DNA from: JAFAFN01 sp963707555
GTDB taxonomy: Bacteria; Actinomycetota; Acidimicrobiia; Acidimicrobiales; Microtrichaceae
NCBI GenBank assembly: GCA_963707555.1
Contig: CAVPQM010000025.1
Location: 71,655 to 135,654, forward strand
Length of the DNA: 64,000 nucleotides
Direction of reading: 5' to 3'
The notes under the pieces are model-generated. The model was given only the letters and a program-made list of their open reading frames with translations, was not told the DNA's origin and did no database searches. Of the stretch, positions 1 to 12,856 are shown one piece after another. The translations under genes and the position numbers were made by a program. Every line of letters starts with the position of its first letter. Positions within the stretch are counted from its first letter, which is position 1.

Positions 1-3000
1 TGCTCGACGGCGACGTGCGCCGTTGGTACCAGTCCGACTCGCTCTGGCAGGCGCAGCACCCGGCGTACGACGCCGACCAGGTGTTGATCATCCCGGGGCC
101 TGCCGCGGTGACCGGCATCACCGTGCCGGACGAGCCGATCGCGGACCTGCTGGCGCGCTTCGACGACGCGGTGCGCGACGACCTGCTCGCCGACGGTGTG
201 ACGCCGTCGGAGGTCCCACGCCGTCGACGCCACGGCGAGGTCGCCGCGCTCAGCGGTCCGGTCGCCGCGCTGCTCGCCGCACCGACGGTCCTCGTCGACG
301 GAGCGGTGCGGCCCAACCCGGTGCTCCGACTCGCACCGTCGCACGACTGGAAGCTCACCGCCGGTACCGACGGACGACTGCTCGCCGCAGGTACGTGCGT
401 CGGTGACGCGACGACCGGCGGAGCCGACTCCGTCGAGCTGCTCGCCGGAGAGCTCGGCACCTCGGACCAGGACACGGCGGTCCTCACGCTCTCGTGGCCC
501 GGGCTGCGTCGCTACGGCGCCGCCGACGCCGCGACGCGCACCGAGTCGGTCTCGTTGCGGTTCGTGCACGACCAGCACCACGGTGCGGACGTCGTCACCC
601 TCGACACCGGCGACCGCAGGGCACGGCTCTCCGAGCTGCTGCACGACGTGCTGATCGGCGGATCGCCGACCGACGCGGCAACCGTCGGAGCAGGCGGCAC
701 CATCGACGCCGACCGGCGTCGACGCCACGCATCCCTGGTGGGCGCCGACCCCGCCGCCACGCCGCTGCCGGACTCGCTGCTCGCGGTCGTCTGGCCCGGC
801 GGTGTTCCGGACCTTCGCCGACGATGCCGTCGTCGGGTCGTTGCTGGATCTGGTGCACCTCGAGCACCGTGTCCGGGTCCTCGACGCCGACGCGCTCGCC
901 GGCGAGGCCGGTCCGGTCGACGTCGCTGCCCGGATCGTGCGCATCGACGACCACGAGGCGGGGACCCGCGTCGAGACCGTCGCCGAGATCCGCGACGGGT
1001 CACCGGGGGCGGATCTGCTCGCGGTCGTGCACGGCAGCTTCCTGTTGCGCAACACCACGCTCGACCCGCTCCTGCTCACCCCCACCGATCCGGCCGAGGA
1101 CGACACCCCGCCGGTGCTCGACCGTCCCCGCCTGACCCTGCCGGCGCTCGTGCTGCGGGCGCCGCTCGACCTGCGTCAGGTCGCAGCGATCACGGGTGAT
1201 CACAACCCGATCCACCGCTCGTCCGCCGTCGCCCGCTTCGTGGGCCTCGACGACGCGATCGTGCACGGCGCGTGGACCTCGGCGGGCGCGCAGCGTGCCG
1301 TCGTCGACGCCGCGTGCGGCGGACGCGCCGAACGGCTCGTCGACATCGCGGTGTCGTTCGTCGGAGTGGTGCAGCCCGGCGACGAGGTGAGCTACTCGGT
1401 CGTGCGCCGCGGCGTGGTGGACGGTGACATCGCCTACGCCGTCACCGCATCGGTGCCCGGACCCGACGGACCGGTGCCCGTGCTGACCGCCGACGCGACG
1501 GTGCGCGCCCCGCGGACCGCCTACCTCTTCCCGGGCCAGGGCATCCAGCGCCAGGGCATGGGCATGGACGGCTACGAACGATCTGCCGCGGCCCGCGACG
1601 TCTGGGACCGGGCGGATCGCCACACCCGCTCGCACCTGGGCTTCTCGATCCTGTCGATCGTGCGTGACAACCCCACGGTCGTGTCGGTCGCGGCCCCCGA
1701 CGGGGATGCCGAGGTGCACCGCCATCCCCTCGGTGTGCTGCACCTGACGCAGTTCACCCAGGTCGCCATGGCGGCACTCGCCATGGCCCAGGTCGCCGAG
1801 CTGCGCGAGGACGGCGTCTTCGACGAGCGCGCCACGGTCGCCGGCCACTCGGTCGGTGAGTACAACGCGCTCGCCTCGCTCGGCGGCGTGCTGCCCCTCG
1901 AGGTGATCGTCGAGCTGGTCTTCCGACGCGGCCAGTCGATGCACCACCTGGTGCCCCGTGACGCCGACGGCCGATCCGACTACCGGCTCGGCGTCATCCG
2001 TCCGCACCAGGTCGACATGGACCACGCCGAGGTCGACGAGCTGGTCAGCCGGCTCGCCGCGCAGCTCGGTGAGACCCTCGAGATCGTCAACTACAACCTC
2101 CGTGGCAAGCAGTACGCCGTCGCCGGCACGCTCCGTTCGCTCGCAGCGCTCGAGGACGAGCTCGACGGCCGCCGCGGTCCGTCGTCGAAGGACCCGTTCC
2201 TCTACGTGCCCGGCATCGACGTGCCGTTCCACTCCGCCGTGCTGCGCGACGGAGTGGCCGAGTTCCGGTCGCACCTCGACGCCGGTCTGCCGGAGCGCAT
2301 CGACCCCGCGTTGCTGGTCGGCCGCTACGTGCCGAACCTGGTCCCGCGACCCTTCACGCTCGCTCGCCCGTTCGTCGAGGAGGTCGCCGACTACGTCGGG
2401 TCCGAGCGGCTCGCCGCGGTGCTCGACGACTGGGACCGCTGGAGCGCGGACCCCGCGCGGCTGACCCGGGAGCTGCTCGTGGAGCTGCTCGCCTGGCAGT
2501 TCGCGTCCCCCGTGCGCTGGATCGAGACCCAGGACCTGCTGGTCGGCCCGCTCGCCGAGGGTGGCCTGGGTGTCGAGCGCATCATCGAGGTGGGCCTGGG
2601 CTCACAGCCGACCGTCGCCAACCTGGCCAAGGGCACGCTCGCCATGCGCTCCCAGGGTGCGCCGCCGGTCGAGGTGCTCAACGTCGAGGCGGACCGCCCG
2701 CTGGTCGTCGCGCTGGACGAGGATCCGGAGCCCGTCGAGCCGGAGACGACCGAGCCGGAGACGGCCGAGCCCGAGACGGGCACCGGGGCAGCAGCCGAGA
2801 CGGTCGAAGCTGCTCCGGCCGCTGCGGGCGCGCCCGCTGCACCGACCGGCGCGTCGGTGGACGATCGTCCCGTCGCCGCCGGCGACGCGCTGCGGCTCCT
2901 GCTCGCACTCCTGGTGAAGGTCCGTCCCGACCAGCTGTCGGGCACCGAGACGATCGACGACCTGGTCGACGGCGTCTCCTCCCGCCGCAACCAGCTGCTC

Positions 3001-6000
3001 ATGGACCTCGGCACCGAGTTCGCCGTGTCCGGCATGGACGGTGCGCGTGAGCTGCCCCTCGACGTGCTCGCCGCCGAGATCGCCGGCCGGGTCGGGCGGT
3101 ACCGCTTCCCCGGCCCGGTGCTGCGCGACGCACGCGACTCGGCGCTGACCTCGGTGCTCGGGCCGCTCCGCATCAAGGCCCGTGACGTCGAGTCGCGGGT
3201 GACCGGCCACTGGGGCCTGGGTGAGGGCTGGGCCGAACGCGTGCTCACCACGCTCGCGTTCGACGGCCGAACGGGTGACAGCACCCGCGGTGGCTCGATC
3301 GGGCGCCTGGCGCCGGTGCCCACCGACGCGGACGGCGCGATCGACGCCGCCGTCGCGCTGGCCGCAGCAGACCTGGGCGTCACGCTCTCCGATCCGTCCG
3401 CCGCCGGTGGCGGTGGCACCGTCGACGCCGCGGCGGTCATGGACCTCGAGGCCCGACTCGCCGGCCCCGACGGCCTGTTGGCGTCGATGGCGCGCGACGT
3501 GTTGGCCCGCGTCGCACCCGACGGCTCCACCGTCGACCCCGTCGACGACGGAGCCGACCGGCGCCTGGCGCTGCTCGACGCCGAACACGGCGAACGTCGT
3601 GCCGCCGCGGTGCGGCCGTCCTTCGATGCGCGTCGCCACGTCGCGTTCGCCTCGTGGTGGGCGACCGCACGCCACGACGTCGTGTCGCTGCACCACGCCG
3701 GTGCCGGACGCGCTGCGAGCACCGACACCTCGACCGACCGGGCCGCGACCGCCCTGGACCTCGAGGCCCGGCGCCTGGCCCGCCATGTCGTCGACCCCGG
3801 TGTGCGGGCCTCGGCGACCTGGTTCCGTGCGAAGGCCGCCGAGCGCGGCGACCGGGCGGCCGAAGCCCGCTTCGCCCACATCCTCGAGGGATCGCCGTGG
3901 ACGCCGCCGCTGCCCTCGTCGCGACCGTCGCTCGACGCCGACGGTCGCCCCGTCGAGCTCGACGACGACCCGAGCCGGGTCGAACGACTCGTCGCCCTGA
4001 TCGACTCGGCCAACCGTCAGCCCTGGATCGACGACTACACGTCGCAGCTCCGCTCCGGCCCGACGGATGCTCCGGTGCGTCGTGAGATCGCGCTGGTGAC
4101 CGGCGCGTCACCCGGGTCGATCGCGTTCGAGGTGGTCCGTCGGCTGCTGGCCGACGGCTCGATCGTGGTGTGCACCACGACCGACGACCGGCCCGAGCGC
4201 ATGGACCGCTACCGCGAGCTCTACCGCGACGCCGCTGCGCCGGGCGCCGAGCTGCACGTGGTGCGGGCCAACCTGGCCTCGTTCTCCGACGTCGACGACC
4301 TGGTCGACTGGATGGTGCACCCGGTCACCGAGTCGGCCGGCGGGGTCACCCGGACCCTCAAGGATCCGATGCTGCCGACCTTGGTCCTGCCGTTCGCCGC
4401 AGGACCGGTGGCCGGCGACCTGGTCGACGTCGACGGCAGCACCGAGGTGGCGCTGCGCGTGCTGTTGCTCGGTGTCGAGCGCCTGCTCGGGGCGGTCACG
4501 TCCGCCCAGGCACGGCTGGGTGACGCCGGTCGACGCACGACGGTGGTGCTGCCGATGTCGCCGAACCACGGCGGGTTCGGTGGTGACGGCGCCTACGGCG
4601 AGGCCAAGGCGGCACTCGACGTGGTGGTCGAGAAGTGGTCCTCGGAGCACCGCCGCTGGGGCGGTCGCCTCGATCTGGTGGCCGCGACGATCGGCTGGGT
4701 CCGCGGCACCGGGCTCATGGACGCCAACGACGCCATGGCCGCGCTCGTCGAGCGCGACCTCGGCGTGAGGACCTTCTCCGCCGCCGAGATGGGCTGGCTG
4801 GTGCACACCCTGTGCTCGCCGGCCGTGCGCGCCGCGGCGGGTGAGGGTCCGATCCGTGCCGATCTCTCCGGGGGACTGGCCGACGTCGAGCATCTGCACG
4901 ACGCGCTCGCGCCGCTCGCCGAGGAGCTCGAGCGGGTCGCCGAACGATCTGCCGATGCAGGTGCGCCTGACGCAGCGCCGACTGACGCAGGATCGTCTGG
5001 TGACGGATCGATCGGCGCGCTGCTCGATCCGCCGGCCGCTGCCGACGGTCCTGCGGGACGAGCAGTGGTCGCCCGAACCGACGATCGACCTCGAGGACAT
5101 GGTCGTCGTCGTCGGCGCCGGCGAGCTCGGCCCGTGGGGCGGCAGCGCGACGCGCTTCGACCTCGAGGTCGACGGCGAGCTCGACGACGGGTCGGTCGCC
5201 GAGCTGGCCTGGACCTGCGGACTGATCCGCTGGGACGCCGAGACCGACGGCGGCGCCTGGGTCGACGTCGAGGCCGACGAGGTCGTCGCCGAGGGCGAGA
5301 TCGCCGAGCGCTACCGCGAGGCGGTGCACGAACGCTGCGGCATCCGGACCTTCGACGCGGACGGCCCGCTCGATCCCGACGGCGTGTCGCTGGTCGTCGA
5401 GGTCTTCTGCGACCACGACGTGGTGGTCGACGTCGCCGACGAGGCGGACGCACGGGCCTTCGCGGCGGCCGACCCGGAGCACACCGACGTGCGTCGCAGC
5501 CCCGCCGGTGACTGGCAGGTCGTGCGCCGCGCCGGGCAGCACCATCCGGGTGCCCCGTCGCGCCGAGCTCAGCCGCACCGTCGGCGGGCAGGTGCCGGCC
5601 GGGTTCGACCCGACGCGGTGGGGCATCCCCGCCGAGATGGTCGCCTCGGTCGACCGGCTCTCGTTGTGGAACCTGGTCGCGACCGTCGAGGCGTTCCTCG
5701 ACGCCGGCATCGAGCCCGAGGAGCTCATGGCACGTGTGCACCCCGCTCGGGTGGGCAACACGCAGGGTTCGGGCATGGGCGGCATGTCGTCGATCCAGAC
5801 GCTCTACCGCGACACCGTGCTGGGTGGTGACCACGCGAACGACCTCCTCCAGGAGGGGCTCGGCAACGTGATCGCCGCGTACGTGGTGCAGAGCTACGTC
5901 GGTTCCTACGGTCCGATGGTGCATCCGGTCGCCGCGTGTGCGACCGCTGCGGTCTCGATCGAGGACGCTGTCGACAAGATCCGCGCCGGCAAGGCCGACG

Positions 6001-7043
6001 TGGTCGTCGCCGGCGGCTGGGACGACCTCGGGCTCGAAGGAGTGCTCGGCTTCGCCTCGATGTCGGCGACCGCCCGCACCGCCGACATGGTGGACCGTGG
6101 GCTGGTGCCCGAGCGGTTCTCAAGGGCGAACGATCGACGCCGCGGTGGTTTCGTCGAGGCCCAGGGCGGCGGCACGCTGCTGCTCGCACGGGCCTCGGTG
6201 GCCGCGGACCTCGGTCTGCCGGTCCGAGGGGTCGTCGTGCACGCGTCGAGCCACGCAGACGGCATCCACACCTCGATCCCCGCGCCGGGCCTCGGCGCGC
6301 TGGCGTGTGCGCTCGGCGGTCGGCGTTCTCCGCTCGCCCGTTCCCTCGCCCAGCACGGCCTGTGCGCGGACGACATCGCCGTGGTGTCGAAGCACGACAC
6401 CTCGACCGCGGCCAACGACCCGAACGAGAGCGAGCTGCACCAGCGCATCGCCGTGGAGCTCGGACGCAGCGATGGCAACCCGTTGCTCGTGGTGTCCCAG
6501 AAGACGGTCACCGGGCACGCCAAGGGCGGTGCCGCGGCCTGGCAGTCCATCGGACTGCTCCAGGTCCTCGAGACCGCGAGCGTGCCGGGCAACCGGAACC
6601 TCGAGTGCCTCGACGCGGAACACCGCGACCACACCCATCTGGCCTACGGGCACCGCAGCGTGGACCTGGCCGAGCGTCCGCGCGCAGGGCTGCTGACCAG
6701 CCTCGGGTTCGGCCACGTCTCGGCGGTGCTGTGCCTGGGCGCGGCAGAGATCTTCGACGCTGCGCTCGAACGCGACGGCACCGCGGACGAGGTGCGTCGC
6801 TACCGGCGGCGTGCCGCGCAGCGACGGGTCGACGGCGACCGTCGCCGCATCGAGGGACGCTTCGGCGGTGAGCCGGCCTACACGAAGCGGACCGATCGGC
6901 GCCTCGTCGGGGACGAGGGCTCACCCGAGCGGCGTGAGGCCGAGGCGGTGCTGCTCACCGACCGATCCGCGCGCCTCGGCGACGACGGCACCTACCGCAG
7001 CGCCGACCGCGGCGACGACATCATCCCGGTCGGTGGCGCATGA
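1..7043 (+). CDS. fas: Type I fatty acid synthase (5' partial; DH, MPT, ACP, KR, KS domains), three frameshifts
   Basis: Multifunctional FAS-I that makes long-chain acyl-CoA from acetyl- and malonyl-CoA in the cytosol. The window opens just after the enoyl reductase domain (LDGDVRRWYQSDSLWQAQ is the characteristic post-ER segment). Visible in order: hot-dog dehydratase (ITGDHNPIHRS, about nt 1185-1220), malonyl/palmitoyl transferase with GHSVGE (about 1843-1860), an Ala/Glu-rich linker (2720-2850), ACP with DGVSSRRNQL carrying the phosphopantetheine serine (about 2970-2990), ketoreductase (VTGASPGS, about 4098), and ketosynthase with catalytic Cys in HPVAACATAA (about 5935) and His in SKHDTSTAAND and TGHAKGGAA. 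The reading frame changes near 800, 5030-5050 and 5535, each time with homology continuing without loss. The stop overlaps the acpS start as ATGA. The N-terminal acetyltransferase and ER domains lie outside the window. Confidence 0.93.
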
Positions 7044-7582
7044 CCGCTCCCTCTTCCGTGACGACCGCCGATCGCCTGCTCACCTCCGGGCCCCTGGGCG
7101 GTCTCGAGATCGACCAGGTGTGCGCCGCGTTGCAGCGCACCGGCGCCGAGGTGGTCGGCGTCGGCCTCGATGTCGTGGACGTCGACGCGTTCGCCGAGCA
7201 GCTCGACGTCGCCGGTTCGACGTTCCTGACGAACGCGTTCACCGCGGGCGAGCGCAGCGACGTGGTCGCGATCCGCGACGGCGTCGCCGAGGTCGACGCC
7301 CGTCGACTCGCGACCCGCTACGCCGCCAAGGAGGCGTTCGTGAAGGCGTGGGCGAACACCCGCTTCGGCGAGGCGCCACAGCTGCCCGAGTGGTCGCCGG
7401 GCGAGATCGAGGTCGTCGCCGACGCCTGGGGCAGGTCCCGGCTGCGGCTGCACGGCCGCGTCGCCGGGGCGGTCGCCGAGCACTTCGGCGACCACTGGGC
7501 GGTGCACCTGTCATCGAGCCACGACGGGTCGGTGGCCGCAGCGGTCGTCGTGCTCGCCTCGACGGCGCGGACCGAGCGATGA
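7040..7582 (+). CDS. acpS: Holo-[acyl-carrier-protein] synthase (4'-phosphopantetheinyl transferase)
   Basis: Transfers 4'-phosphopantetheine from CoA to the serine of an ACP; the adjacent FAS-I ACP domain is the obvious substrate. The 180-residue protein carries the AcpS signatures GVGLDVVDVDAF (Asp Mg ligand, residues ~40-51) and RYAAKEAFVKAW (Glu Mg ligand, ~97-108). An N-terminal extension of about 38 residues precedes the core, as in the AcpS proteins encoded behind actinobacterial FAS-I. The start ATG overlaps the fas stop (ATGA) and the stop overlaps the next gene the same way, so the three are probably translated in a coupled fashion from one mRNA. Confidence 0.92.
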   Translation: MTAPSSVTTADRLLTSGPLGGLEIDQVCAALQRTGAEVVGVGLDVVDVDAFAEQLDVAGSTFLTNAFTAGERSDVVAIRDGVAEVDARRLATRYAAKEAFVKAWANTRFGEAPQLPEWSPGEIEVVADAWGRSRLRLHGRVAGAVAEHFGDHWAVHLSSSHDGSVAAAVVVLASTARTER

Positions 7583-10500
7583 GCTGGTCAAGGGTCGCGG
7601 TGCTGAACCGCGGCGACGCGGCGATGCGCTTCATCCGGACCGCCAGGGAGCTCGCCCGGGGTGACGGGCCGAGCCTCGAGGTGGTCGCGGTCTTCACCGA
7701 TCCCGACCGCGACGCGCCCTACGTGCGCCTCGCCGACGACGCCGTGTCGCTCGGACCCGCGCTGCGGCAGCGGCCGGACGGCTCGACGCTCTCCGCATAC
7801 TGCGACCACGAGCTGGTCGTCGAGCGACTGGTCGCAGCGGGTTGCGACGCGGTGTGGCCCGGCTGGGGGTTCTCCTCCGAGGACCCCGAGATGGTCGACG
7901 CGTTGCACGACGCCGGACTGGTGTTCATCGGCCCGCCATCGGAGGCCATGCGGCTGCTCGGCGACAAGGCACGTGCGAAGCAGCTCGCGCAGGACTGCGG
8001 AGTGCCGCTCGCGCCGTGGGCGTCGCTGGACCTCTCCGACGAGACGTCGTGGGTCGCGACCGCCGAGACCGTCGGCTACCCGGTGATGGTCAAGGCAGCG
8101 AACGGCGGTGGAGGTCGAGGCATCCGCCGGGTCACCGAGGCCGGCTCGCTCGTCGCCGCGGTGCACGCCGTCGTCACCGAGGCCACCGCAGCGTTCGGTC
8201 CGGGCGCGGTGCTGATCGAGCGCTGCGTCACCGACGCCCGCCACGTCGAGGTGCAGTTCCTGGTCAACGCGGACGGCGCCGCGACCACCTTCGGGGTCCG
8301 TGACTGCTCGCTGCAGCGACGCCACCAGAAGGTGATCGAGGAGACGCCCTCGCCGGTGCTCTCACCGGTCGAGGAGGCGCGCCTCACCGCGGCGACCACC
8401 CGGCTGGTCGAGGCGGCCGGCTACCGCGGCGTCGGGACCGCCGAGTACCTCTTCACGCCGTCGGACCGCTCCGCGACGTTCTGCGAGGTCAACGCACGCC
8501 TGCAGGTCGAGCACACCGTGACCGAGATGGTCTGGGGCGTCGACCTGGTGCGCGCCCAGATCGACGTGGCACTCGGCCGCGCCCCGGAGATCTCGACCGG
8601 ACCGAGGGGCTGGGCCGTCGAGGCCCGCCTCGCTGCGGAGGACCCCGAGCGCGGCTTCGCGCCCGCACCGGGCCGGGTGCTCGTGCACCGCCCGCCCGCC
8701 GGTCCGAACGTGCGCGTCGACGCAGGCATCCGCGCCGGCACCACGGTCCCGGCGGAGTTCGATTCGATGATCGCGAAGGTGCTGGCGTGGGGTCCGACCC
8801 GCGAGCGAGCCCTCTCGACCCTGGCACGCGCCGTCAGCGAGTACGAGGTCCTCATCGAGGACGGCTCGACGAACCGCGGTGCCCTGGTCGACCTGCTGTC
8901 CCGCCCCGAGGTGCGGGACGCGGCGTGTTCGACGACGTGGTTGGAATCGGTCGACGACCTGGGCGCGCACGGCAGGCGCGCCGGATCGTTCGTCGCGCTG
9001 GCCGTCGCCGCGATCACCCTGGCGGGCGTCGACCGCGACGAACGCGTGCGGTCCTACTTCGCCGGCGCCGGCACCGGTGTCCCGGTGCCCGACGACCATG
9101 CCGGTGCGCCCGTCGAGCTCGAGCTCTCGCTGCGAGGCGTCGTGCACCGCGTCGCGGTGTCGTCGCGCGGCGACGAACGTTGGTCGGTCCGCTCGCTGCG
9201 CGACGGGACGCAGGTCGACGTGGTCGTCGAGCCCCTCGACGCGACCGCTGTCGTGGTCACCGTCGGCGGACGCTCCTCACGGGTGCTGGTGCACCGCGGT
9301 CGGGGAGCGGTCGTGGTCGACGTCGAGGGCACCGTGCACCGCGTCACCGAGTCGGCCGTCGGCGTGGTCGCCGCGCCGGGACCCGCGCTGGTCGTGTCGC
9401 TCCTGGTCGACGTCGGCGACGAGATCCAGCCCGGTCAGCGGCTCGGCACGCTCGAGTCCATGAAGACCGAGTCGCCGATCCTCGCCGAACGGGGCGGCGT
9501 CGTCGACCGGGTCCTCGTCGGGCCGGGGGACCACGTCGCTGCCGGGCAGCCGTTGCTCTCGCTGCGCGACGCCGCAGGCTCCCCGGTCGACACGACCGTG
9601 ACCGACGACTGGTCGTGGCCGACGTGCGACGGCAGTGAACAAGGCTGGCTGCTCGACCTGGTCGACGCCGTCGTGCACGGTCGAGAGGTGACCACGGCGG
9701 AGCTCGATCGCGTGCACGACGTGCTCGAGCAGGGCGATCCCTCGGCGGTTCCGGATGTGTTCGACGGGCCCGGTGCGGGTGAGCTGGCGGCAGGCCTGGC
9801 GGACCGGCTGCGTGCGTTCATCAGGATCGAGGCGCTCTTCGAGCGGAACCTCCTGCTGCTCGACGATCACTCCGGTGCCGTGAGCGCCGAGTCCGCGTTC
9901 CACGAGCTCTGCGGCCGACTGGGCCAGCGGAGCCTGCTCGGCGTCGAGGGCACCGCACTGTCGGTCGACCCACGACCGGAGCTCGGGTCGCTGCTCGCCG
10001 AGGCGCTGGGCCGACCCACGGGCGAGTGGGTCGACACCCCCGAGCTCCGCCGGGACCTCTGGAGGCTCGCCTCGACGAGGTCGCGTCTCGCCGAACGCGA
10101 ACGGCTGATGACCGCGGTGGTCCGTCACCTCGCCGGCGACGCCCAGCGGCGAACCGTCGGCGACCAGCTCGCAGCCGTCGGGGACCAGCGCCCAGCCGTC
10201 GGAGACCACAGCGACATCGCCAACGCAGCGCTGCGTGACGTGCTCGGTGACCTGGAACAGGTCGCGACCGGTTCGATGGGCACGCTGGCCGGGATCGCGG
10301 CACTGGTCCGCGCCGAGCTCGGCGCCACGACCGACACCGTCGTCCCGACCCCCGCGGCGACGGTCGACCCCTGGTCGTTGCGACCCCTCGCTCGCTACAC
10401 GTCGACCGCCTCGGACACCTCCGCATCGGAGAGCACCTCGTCGACCGGACGCGCCGCCGACGTGGCGTTCGACGTGGTCGACGCCGCAACGTCGCCGGCG

Positions 10501-12688
10501 GGGCGGGTCGCGGTCGTCGTGGTCGCTTCGACCGAGGACGACTCCGACGTGCGCTCGGTGCTGGCCGTCGAGCTGCTCGAGGTGCCGAGCTCGTTGGCCG
10601 ACGCGACCGACGAGCACCTCGACGCCGCCGAGGAGCTCTTCTCCGCTGGTGTCGCGATGCTGCGACAGCATCGGGAGCGGACCGCGCCGACGACGGACCG
10701 GGACGCCTGGTGGGCCGCGGTCCACATGGTGCTCTGCGGGACGACCGCCGGCGACGCGGCGACGCTCATGCGGCTGTCGCGGCGCTTCGAGCCGGGGACC
10801 CGCGGCCTGGCGCTCGCGGACTTCACCGTGGCCCTCGCTCCCGACGGCGACCCCGCCGGTCCCGACACCGTCGAGTTCTCACTGCGGCGCCGGGGCCATG
10901 CGCGCCTCGAGGTCGACGTCGCGCAGGGCGTCGCCCGCGCCCGGACGCGCTCTGCGCTCGACCGACGCGCCCTCACCGCGAAGCGCCTCGGCGTGGTCGA
11001 CCCGTGGGAGCTGATCGGACTGCTCGAGGGACGGGTCAGCGCGGACGAGCTGCCGCACCCGTCCCTCGCGAAGGGCCAGTTCACCGAGCACGACCTGTCG
11101 GTCGACGAGACCGACGTCGACCGCTTGGTGCCCGTCGACCGCCCACCCGCCGCGCACTCCTGCTCGGTGATCGTCGGCGTCGTCACGAACCCCCTGTCGG
11201 ACGGCGAGACCTCCGACGACTCGACCTGGATGGAGCGCGTCTGGATCGCCGGTGACCCGCTCCGCTCGATGGGCTCCCTGGGCGAGCCGGAGTGCCGCCG
11301 GATCATCGCCGCGCTCGACCTGGCCGCGGAGCGGGGGCTGCCCGTGGAATGGATCTCGCTGTCCTCCGGCGCCCGCATCGCCTGGGACTCCGGCACCGAG
11401 AACCTGGACTGGACCGCAGCGGTGTTGCGCCGCATCGTCGAGTTCACCGCCGCCGGCGGCGAGATCGACGTCGTCGTGGCCGGGGTGAACGTGGGCGCGC
11501 AGTCCTACTGGAACGCCGAGGCGACGATGCTCATGCACACCCGCGGCGTGTTGATCATGACGCCCGCTTCGTCGATGGTGCTGACCGGTCGACGCGCGCT
11601 CGAGCTCTCGGGATCGGTCGGTGCGCTCGACGAGATCGGCATCGGCGGCCACGACCGGATCATGGGGCCGAACGGACAGGCGCAGTACCGGGCGCCGGAC
11701 CTGGCCGGAGCGATGGCGATCCTGATGGACCACCACGCGCTGAGCAGCGGCGCGGGGACCCGGGTGCGCACCTCCGACCCGGCGGATCGCGACATCCGCG
11801 TCGACGCCTACGACGGGGTCGAGGAGTTCGCCACGGTCGGCGAGATCTTCGACGAGACCGCGAACCCCGGGCGCAAGCGCCCCTTCTCGGTCCGCGCCGT
11901 GATGGACGCCGTCGTCGACCGGGACGCACCACGGCTCGAACGGTGGCGTGCGATGGAGGACGCCGACGGCGCGGTCGTCTGGGAGACCCGCCTGGACGGG
12001 CGGGCCGCGACGGTCATCGGGATCGAATCCCGTGGCCGCCCCCGAGGCAGACGCGCCGGTCGACGGCCCTGCGGAGTGGGCCGGCGGCACGCTCTACCCG
12101 GCGGCGTCGAAGAAGGTGGCCCGCGCACTGCGGTCGGCGTCGGGAGTCCGGCCGGTGGTCGTGCTCGCGAACCTCTCCGGCTTCGACGGGAGCCCCGAGT
12201 CGTTGCGGCGTCTGCAGCTGGAGTACGGCGCCGAGATCGCCCGTGCGGTGGTCGACTTCGACGGTCGCATCGTCTTCGTCGTGATCGGGCGCTACCACGG
12301 CGGTGCCTACGTCGTGTTCTCGAAGCGGCTCAGCGACGGCCTGGTCGCCCTGGCCGTCGAAGGCAGCTACGCCTCGGTGATCGGCGGCGCCCCGGCCGCC
12401 GCGGTGGTGCTCACCCGCGACGTGCGTGCCCGCGTGGCCGCCGATCCCGGTGTCGTCGCCGCGGGTGAGCAGCTCGAACGGGCGACAGGCCCGGACGAGC
12501 GGATGCGGTGCCTCGAGGCACTGGACGTCGCTCGGGCCGCGGCGCAGGTGACCGCCCGAGCCGAGATCGCTGCGGAGTTCGACGCGGTGCACACCGTGGA
12601 GCGGGCGGTCGAGGTGGGTTCGCTCGACGCCGTCATCCCCGCCGGGCGGCTGCGTCCCGAGATCATCGCGTCGCTCACGACGCCCTGA
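7579..12688 (+). CDS. Single-chain acetyl/acyl-CoA carboxylase (BC-BCCP-CT fusion), one frameshift
   Basis: Carboxylates acetyl-CoA to malonyl-CoA, the elongation substrate for the FAS-I encoded just upstream. About 1,700 residues: biotin carboxylase (residues 1-450; ATP loop VKAANGGGGRGIRR, catalytic EVNARLQVEHTVTE), BCCP with biotinylated Lys in ESMKTE (about residue 628, nt 9454-9471), a linker domain, then the carboxyltransferase N half (WIAGDPLRSMGSLGEPE, about residue 1220) and C half (ASKKVARALRS, VLANLSGFDGSPESL). This order is that of the eukaryotic multidomain ACC; most bacteria split these activities among several subunits. The frame changes near nt 12030, inside CT, with homology resuming at VAAPEADAP. 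Start ATG overlaps the acpS stop. Substrate (acetyl- versus longer acyl-CoA) is not determined by the sequence alone. Confidence 0.88.
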
Positions 12689-12725
12689 TCCCGGCCGAGG
12701 ATCCGGACCCGCGTGGCCCACGTGG

Positions 12726-12793
12726 CCCGCGACTCCCGCGCGCCCGCGACTCCCGCCGCGCCCGCGACTCCCGCCGCGCCCGCGACTCCCGCC
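12726..12793. repeat. GC-rich direct repeat, four copies of cccgcgactcccg
   Basis: Copies of cccgcgactcccg start at 12726, 12743, 12761 and 12779, a period of 17-18 bp, in the 167-bp gap between the carboxylase stop and the mntR-like promoter. No coding role seen. Probably a replication-slippage array; it could also form secondary structure near the 3' end of the fas-acc transcript. Confidence 0.7.
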
Positions 12794-12817
12794 CGCACTG
12801 GGCCCGATGCCATCCGC

Positions 12818-12856
12818 TTGACTGACCTCACCCACTTTGTTAGGCATACCTGACAA
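12818..12856 (+). promoter_or_regulatory. MntR/DtxR-type operator over a probable leaderless promoter
   Basis: The 20-bp inverted repeat ttgttaggcatacctgacaa (12837-12856) matches its reverse complement at 16 of 20 positions and has the TNAGGNATNCCTNA form of DtxR/MntR-family boxes. A -35-like TTGACT lies at 12818-12823; 17 bp later TAGGCA (12841-12846) can serve as -10, inside the palindrome. A start site 7-10 bp further falls on or next to the ATG at 12856, and there is no Shine-Dalgarno sequence, so the mRNA is probably leaderless. A repressor bound here would cover the -10 element and the start codon, as expected for autoregulation by the protein encoded next. Confidence 0.7.

Noticed and set aside
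12726..12793. Short direct repeats as a CRISPR array
   Set aside because: Period of 17-18 bp with almost no spacer; no unique spacers and no cas genes in the window. The arrays at 41077, 47485 and 25586 were rejected for the same reason.
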